From Atlantibacter sp032062175 (GTDB lineage Bacteria; Pseudomonadota; Gammaproteobacteria; Enterobacterales; Enterobacteriaceae): DNA of 64,000 nucleotides. The stretch lies in the NCBI RefSeq assembly GCF_032062175.1, contig NZ_DAMBQK010000010.1, positions 1 through 64,000 on the forward strand, given 5' to 3'. The translations under genes were made by a program, and so were the position numbers. A model generated the notes under the pieces. The model had not been told where the DNA came from. It made no database searches and was given only the letters and a program-made list of their open reading frames with translations. This document shows positions 60,626 through 64,000 of the stretch, piece by piece. Numbering within the stretch: position 1 is the first letter of the stretch; each line of letters begins with the position of its first letter.

Positions 60626-61723
60626 CTAGATGATTTCCAGTTTGGCGCGCAGACAGCCCGCCGTTTGCATCGATTGTAAAATCGACATCAAATCCATCGG
60701 TGTGGCACCCAGCGCGTTAAGCGCCCGCACCACGCTGTTCAGGCTGGCGCTGGACTGCACGCTTTGCAGCGAACCGCCGCTCTGGCGCATATCGATCTGG
60801 GTGTTCGGCGTGACCACCGTCTGGCCGCCGCCGAACGGCGTATCCGGCTGGCTGACGTCAAGCTGGCGGTTTACGGTGACCGACAGATTGCCCTGCGCCA
60901 CGGCACAACTGTCCAGCGTCACTTCGCGGTTCATCACCACCGAGCCGGTACGCGAGTTAATAATCACTCTGGCATCCTGCGGCGCGACGTTCACTTCCAG
61001 GTTCTGGATATCCGCCAGGAAGCGCACCTGGGAGCTGCCGCCGGTCGGCACGCGCACCTGGATTGTGCGGGAGTCCAGCGCCGTGGCGCTGCCGTAGCCG
61101 CGAACCCGGTTAATGGTGTCTGTGATTTGCTGCGCCAGCGTGAAGTCTTCGCGGTTGAGCTGAAGATTCAGGGTATTGCCGTTGCCGAACTGGCTGGGCA
61201 ATTCACGCTCGACCACCGCGCCGTTGGTGATGCGCCCGCCGTTCAACTGGTTAACCTGAACGCTGCTGCCGCCCGCCGACGCGCCCGCGCCGCCGACCAG
61301 AATGTTGCCCTGCGCCAGCGCATAAACCTGGTTGTCCACGCCTTTCAGCGGGGTCATTAACAGCGTGCCGCCGCGCAGGCTTTTGGCGTTACCCATCGAG
61401 GAAACCACCACATCGATGGTCTGTCCCTGGCGGGCAAAGGCCGGGAATGACGCCGTGACCATCACCGCTGCGACGTTTTTCAACTGCATGTTGGTGCCCG
61501 GCGGCACGGTGATGCCCAGTTGGGAGAGCATGTTATTTAAGCTCTGGGTGGTAAACGGCGTCTGGGTGGTCTGGTCGCCCGTTCCGTCCAGGCCCACTAC
61601 CAGCCCGTAGCCAATCAAGGAGTTTTCCCGTACGCCCTGTACGCTTGTGAGGTCACGAATACGGTCGGCCTGGGCGAATGACGCCACCAGCAGCAACCCG
61701 ATTGTGAGGAGTGATTTCAACAT
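60626..61723 (-). CDS. flgI: Flagellar P-ring protein
   Basis: This 365-residue periplasmic protein forms the P ring around the rod. The signal peptide ends FAQA before DRIRDLTSVQGVRENSLIGYGLVVGL. ATG at 61723, five bases after GAGG, gives the E. coli length; a GTG at 61729 is the alternative. Confidence 0.95.
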   Translation of the reverse strand: MLKSLLTIGLLLVASFAQADRIRDLTSVQGVRENSLIGYGLVVGLDGTGDQTTQTPFTTQSLNNMLSQLGITVPPGTNMQLKNVAAVMVTASFPAFARQGQTIDVVVSSMGNAKSLRGGTLLMTPLKGVDNQVYALAQGNILVGGAGASAGGSSVQVNQLNGGRITNGAVVERELPSQFGNGNTLNLQLNREDFTLAQQITDTINRVRGYGSATALDSRTIQVRVPTGGSSQVRFLADIQNLEVNVAPQDARVIINSRTGSVVMNREVTLDSCAVAQGNLSVTVNRQLDVSQPDTPFGGGQTVVTPNTQIDMRQSGGSLQSVQSSASLNSVVRALNALGATPMDLMSILQSMQTAGCLRAKLEII

Positions 61724-61734
61724 AGTCACCTCGC

Positions 61735-62433
61735 TTACATCGGCGATAAGTTAAGGAAGAAACGCTGCAGCCAGCCCATGTTCTGCGCTTCATTGATATA
61801 GCCGTTGCCGACATATTCGATACGCGCGTCCGCCACGTTGGTAGACGGAACGGTGTTGCTGCCGCTGATGGTGCGTGGGTTCACGACACCGGAGAAACGA
61901 ATGAATTCTGTGCCCTGGTTAATGGCGATCTGTTTTTCGCCTACCACGTGCAGGTTGCCGTTCGCCAGAACCTGATCGACGGTCACGGTGAGCGTGCCGC
62001 TAAAGGTGTTGCTGGCGTTGGCGCCGCCTTTGCCGTTAAAGCTGTTGCCGCCGGAGGCGTCCACCGTTGCGCGGTCGTTGCCGAATAATCCCTGTAGGTA
62101 GCGCGGCACCGCATCAAAGCCGAAGTTGGTTTTGCCGTCGCGACTGGCGTTGGCCGAGGAGCTCTTGCTGGCGCTGACGTTTTCTTGCAGGACAATCGTC
62201 AGGGTATCGCCGATATTGCGCGGTCGGCGGTCTTCGAACAGCGGCTGGTAGCCGTAGTTAATCGGCTGGGCGGACTGGAAAATAGAACCGTTGACCACCG
62301 GCGCGGCGCCAGGCGCGGGCTGCGCGGTTGTCGCGCCCTGCACCAGCGGCTTCGAGGGTACCCAGGCACACCCGGATAATGTCACCATCAGGGCGATAAA
62401 GAGAGGGCGATATTGCGCACCGGTATTTTGCAT
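61735..62433 (-). CDS. flgH: Flagellar L-ring lipoprotein
   Basis: This 232-residue outer-membrane lipoprotein forms the L ring. The lipobox is TLSGC (Cys22). The conserved core includes GSIFQSAQPINYGYQPLFEDRRPRNIGD, and the end is GWLQRFFLNLSPM. ATG at 62433 gives the E. coli length; an ATG at 62442 and an open frame to 62487 exist. Confidence 0.94.
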   Translation of the reverse strand: MQNTGAQYRPLFIALMVTLSGCAWVPSKPLVQGATTAQPAPGAAPVVNGSIFQSAQPINYGYQPLFEDRRPRNIGDTLTIVLQENVSASKSSSANASRDGKTNFGFDAVPRYLQGLFGNDRATVDASGGNSFNGKGGANASNTFSGTLTVTVDQVLANGNLHVVGEKQIAINQGTEFIRFSGVVNPRTISGSNTVPSTNVADARIEYVGNGYINEAQNMGWLQRFFLNLSPM

Positions 62434-62488
62434 TGCTTTCATCTTCAGTATTCGTGCCCGGCGCGGCGCGAACCGCGCCGGAGTCACG

Positions 62489-63271
62489 TTAGAGTTGTGT
62501 CAGTTTTTGCAGCATCTGGTCAGTGGTGGAGACCGCTTTACTGTTGATTTCGTAAGCGCGTTGCACCTGGATCATGTTCACCAGCTCTTCCGCCACGTTC
62601 ACGTTAGAGGTTTCCACATAGCCCTGATACAACAGTCCCGCACCGTTCAGCCCTGGCGTACTTTCGTTCGGCGCGCCGGAGGACTGGGTCTCGATGTACA
62701 GGTTTTCACCAATGCTTTCCAGACCGGTGTCGTTCATAAAGGTGGTCAGGTTTAACTGCCCGACCTGAACCGGTGCGGCCTGGCCCTGCTGGGTCACGCT
62801 CACCAGGCCATCGCGACCGATGGTGATGCTAAGCGCATTCGCCGGAACGGTGATCGCAGGCTGCACCTGGAAACCGCCCGCCGTGACCAGTTGGCCGTTC
62901 TGATCCACCTGGAACGAACCGTCGCGGGTATAGGCAGAGGTGCCGTCCGGTAACATCACCTGGAAAAAGCCCTGGCCTTTAATCGCCACGTCTTTGCTGT
63001 TGCTGGTTTGCGACAGGTTACCCTGGCTGTGCAGACGTTCGGTCGCCACCGGACGCACGCCGGTACCAATCTGCAAACCGGACGGCAGCGTGGTTTGTTC
63101 AGAGGACTGCGCACCCGGCTGGCGGATGGTTTGATACAGCAGGTCTTCAAACACCGCGCGCTGGCGCTTAAAACCGTTGGTGCTGACGTTCGCCAGGTTG
63201 TTGGCGATCACATCCATATTGGTTTGCTGGGCGTCGAGGCCGGTTTTCGCAATCCATAATGAGCTAATCAT
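62489..63271 (-). CDS. flgG: Flagellar distal rod protein
   Basis: This 260-residue protein forms the distal rod. It has the N-terminal DVIANNLANVSTNGFKRQRAVFEDL and C-terminal VNMIQVQRAYEINSKAVSTTDQML helices typical of rod and hook proteins. It has no cleavable signal; it is exported by the flagellar apparatus. It lies 12 bases after flgF. Confidence 0.96.
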   Translation of the reverse strand: MISSLWIAKTGLDAQQTNMDVIANNLANVSTNGFKRQRAVFEDLLYQTIRQPGAQSSEQTTLPSGLQIGTGVRPVATERLHSQGNLSQTSNSKDVAIKGQGFFQVMLPDGTSAYTRDGSFQVDQNGQLVTAGGFQVQPAITVPANALSITIGRDGLVSVTQQGQAAPVQVGQLNLTTFMNDTGLESIGENLYIETQSSGAPNESTPGLNGAGLLYQGYVETSNVNVAEELVNMIQVQRAYEINSKAVSTTDQMLQKLTQL

Positions 63272-63283
63272 AAAGTGCCCTTA

Positions 63284-64000
63284 TTAAGTCATCGACAGCA
63301 GCTGGTTAGCCCGCTGAGAATTTTCATCGACGCTGGAGATCACTTTCATCTGCATCTCAAAGCGTCGGGCGTTGGCGATCATATCGGTCATCGCTTCGAC
63401 GGGTTTGACGTTGCTGCCTTCCAGCACGCCGGACATCACGCGGATGCTCGGGTCGGCCTGCAACATCGGCCCACGTTGCGCCTGCGCGGCGGCGCTCAAG
63501 CGGAATAAACCGTCATCGCCACGCACGATTTCATTCCCATCGGCTTTAACCAGCTTCAGACGGCCTACCGGCGCGACGGTGTTCGGCGGATCGCCGGGAT
63601 TAAGCGCCGAAATGGTGCCGTCCGCCGCGATGGTGATTTCCGCCCCTTCCGGCACCACAATCGGGCCGCCGTCGCCCATCACCGGATTACCCTGAATGGT
63701 CAACTGCCCCCCGGCAGTCACCTGGATATTCCCGTTTCGGGTATAGGCTTCGGTCCCTGCCGCACTCTGCACGGCGATCCAGCCATCCTGCTGTAGCGCC
63801 ACGTCCAGCGGGCGTGAGGTGTAATCCAGCGCGCCCTGGGACATATTGGCCCCCGGAGTGGACGCCGCCACCAGGGTGCGGGTCGGCATCGACAGGCCTT
63901 CCACCGGCACCGCACGCAGCGCGGTAAGCTGGGCGCGGAAACCTGGCGTAGAGGAGTTTGCCAGGTTGCTTGCGTTGACCGCCTGTTGGTTCAGGGTCTG
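63284..64000 (-). CDS. flgF: Flagellar proximal rod protein FlgF, 5' end outside window
   Basis: The 3' 239 codons (238 residues) of flgF. The frame runs to the window edge beginning QTLNQQAVNASNLANSSTPGFRAQL; about 13 N-terminal residues are missing compared with E. coli FlgF (251). The C-terminal helix is MTDMIANARRFEMQMKVISSVDENSQRANQLLSMT. It belongs to the flgBCDEFGHIJ operon. Confidence 0.94.
   Translation of the reverse strand, partial: QTLNQQAVNASNLANSSTPGFRAQLTALRAVPVEGLSMPTRTLVAASTPGANMSQGALDYTSRPLDVALQQDGWIAVQSAAGTEAYTRNGNIQVTAGGQLTIQGNPVMGDGGPIVVPEGAEITIAADGTISALNPGDPPNTVAPVGRLKLVKADGNEIVRGDDGLFRLSAAAQAQRGPMLQADPSIRVMSGVLEGSNVKPVEAMTDMIANARRFEMQMKVISSVDENSQRANQLLSMT

Overview
The window is a chromosomal segment of a motile member of the Enterobacteriaceae, closest in gene content to the Enterobacter/Kosakonia/Leclercia group. 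Almost every housekeeping gene reads as an ortholog of an E. coli K-12 gene, often of exactly the same length, and blocks of E. coli gene order survive. Genus and species cannot be fixed from the sequence alone. No tRNA, rRNA, insertion sequence, prophage or CRISPR array was seen.

Layout: 1-550 holds no recognisable complete gene but is full of hairpins and ends in an 18-bp tandem repeat. 551-8406 (minus strand) is an eight-gene iron-uptake operon of the FetMP / Campylobacter Cj1658-Cj1665 type (FTR1 permease, P19, DUF2318 membrane protein, two MacB-like permeases, ATPase, TlpA thioredoxin, cytochrome c) with a Fur-box-like site in front. 8709-12700 (plus) is an ABC importer of the sulfonate/taurine type with an NtaA-type flavin monooxygenase. 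12892-23873 is the E. coli-like block treA, ymgE, ycgR, emtA, ldcA, cvrA, dadX-dadA, ycgB. At about 23.9-24.5 kb this block joins ycfJ-ndh, a junction that does not exist in E. coli K-12 and implies a rearrangement; a small unrecognised membrane protein gene lies there.

26.8-30.6 kb is the ycfP-nagZ-thiK-lpoB-ycfL-hinT operon. A zinc alcohol dehydrogenase, fhuE and ptsG follow, then tatD-family ycfH, holB, tmk, mltG and pabC, then the fatty-acid/phospholipid cluster fabF-acpP-fabG-fabD-fabH-plsX-rpmF-yceD, then yceF, rluC and rne with its long regulatory leader.

Between rne and flgL, convergent neighbours in E. coli, sit four extra genes: a divergent LysR/MFS pair and an ibrA/ibrB-like pair. 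ibrB carries an in-frame TAA. 56.9-64.0 kb (minus) is the flagellar cluster flgL, K, J, I, H, G and the 3' part of flgF. Sigma-28 promoters precede flgK and, far away, ycgR, so the c-di-GMP flagellar brake is tied to the same regulon.

The least explained signals are: a dispersed repeat present at 348-440 and again at 14719-14811 (38 identical bases, 15 variable bases, 40 bases with one mismatch, then 18-bp tandem units); the nonsense codon in ibrB; and the small-ORF region at the ycgB/ycfJ junction.
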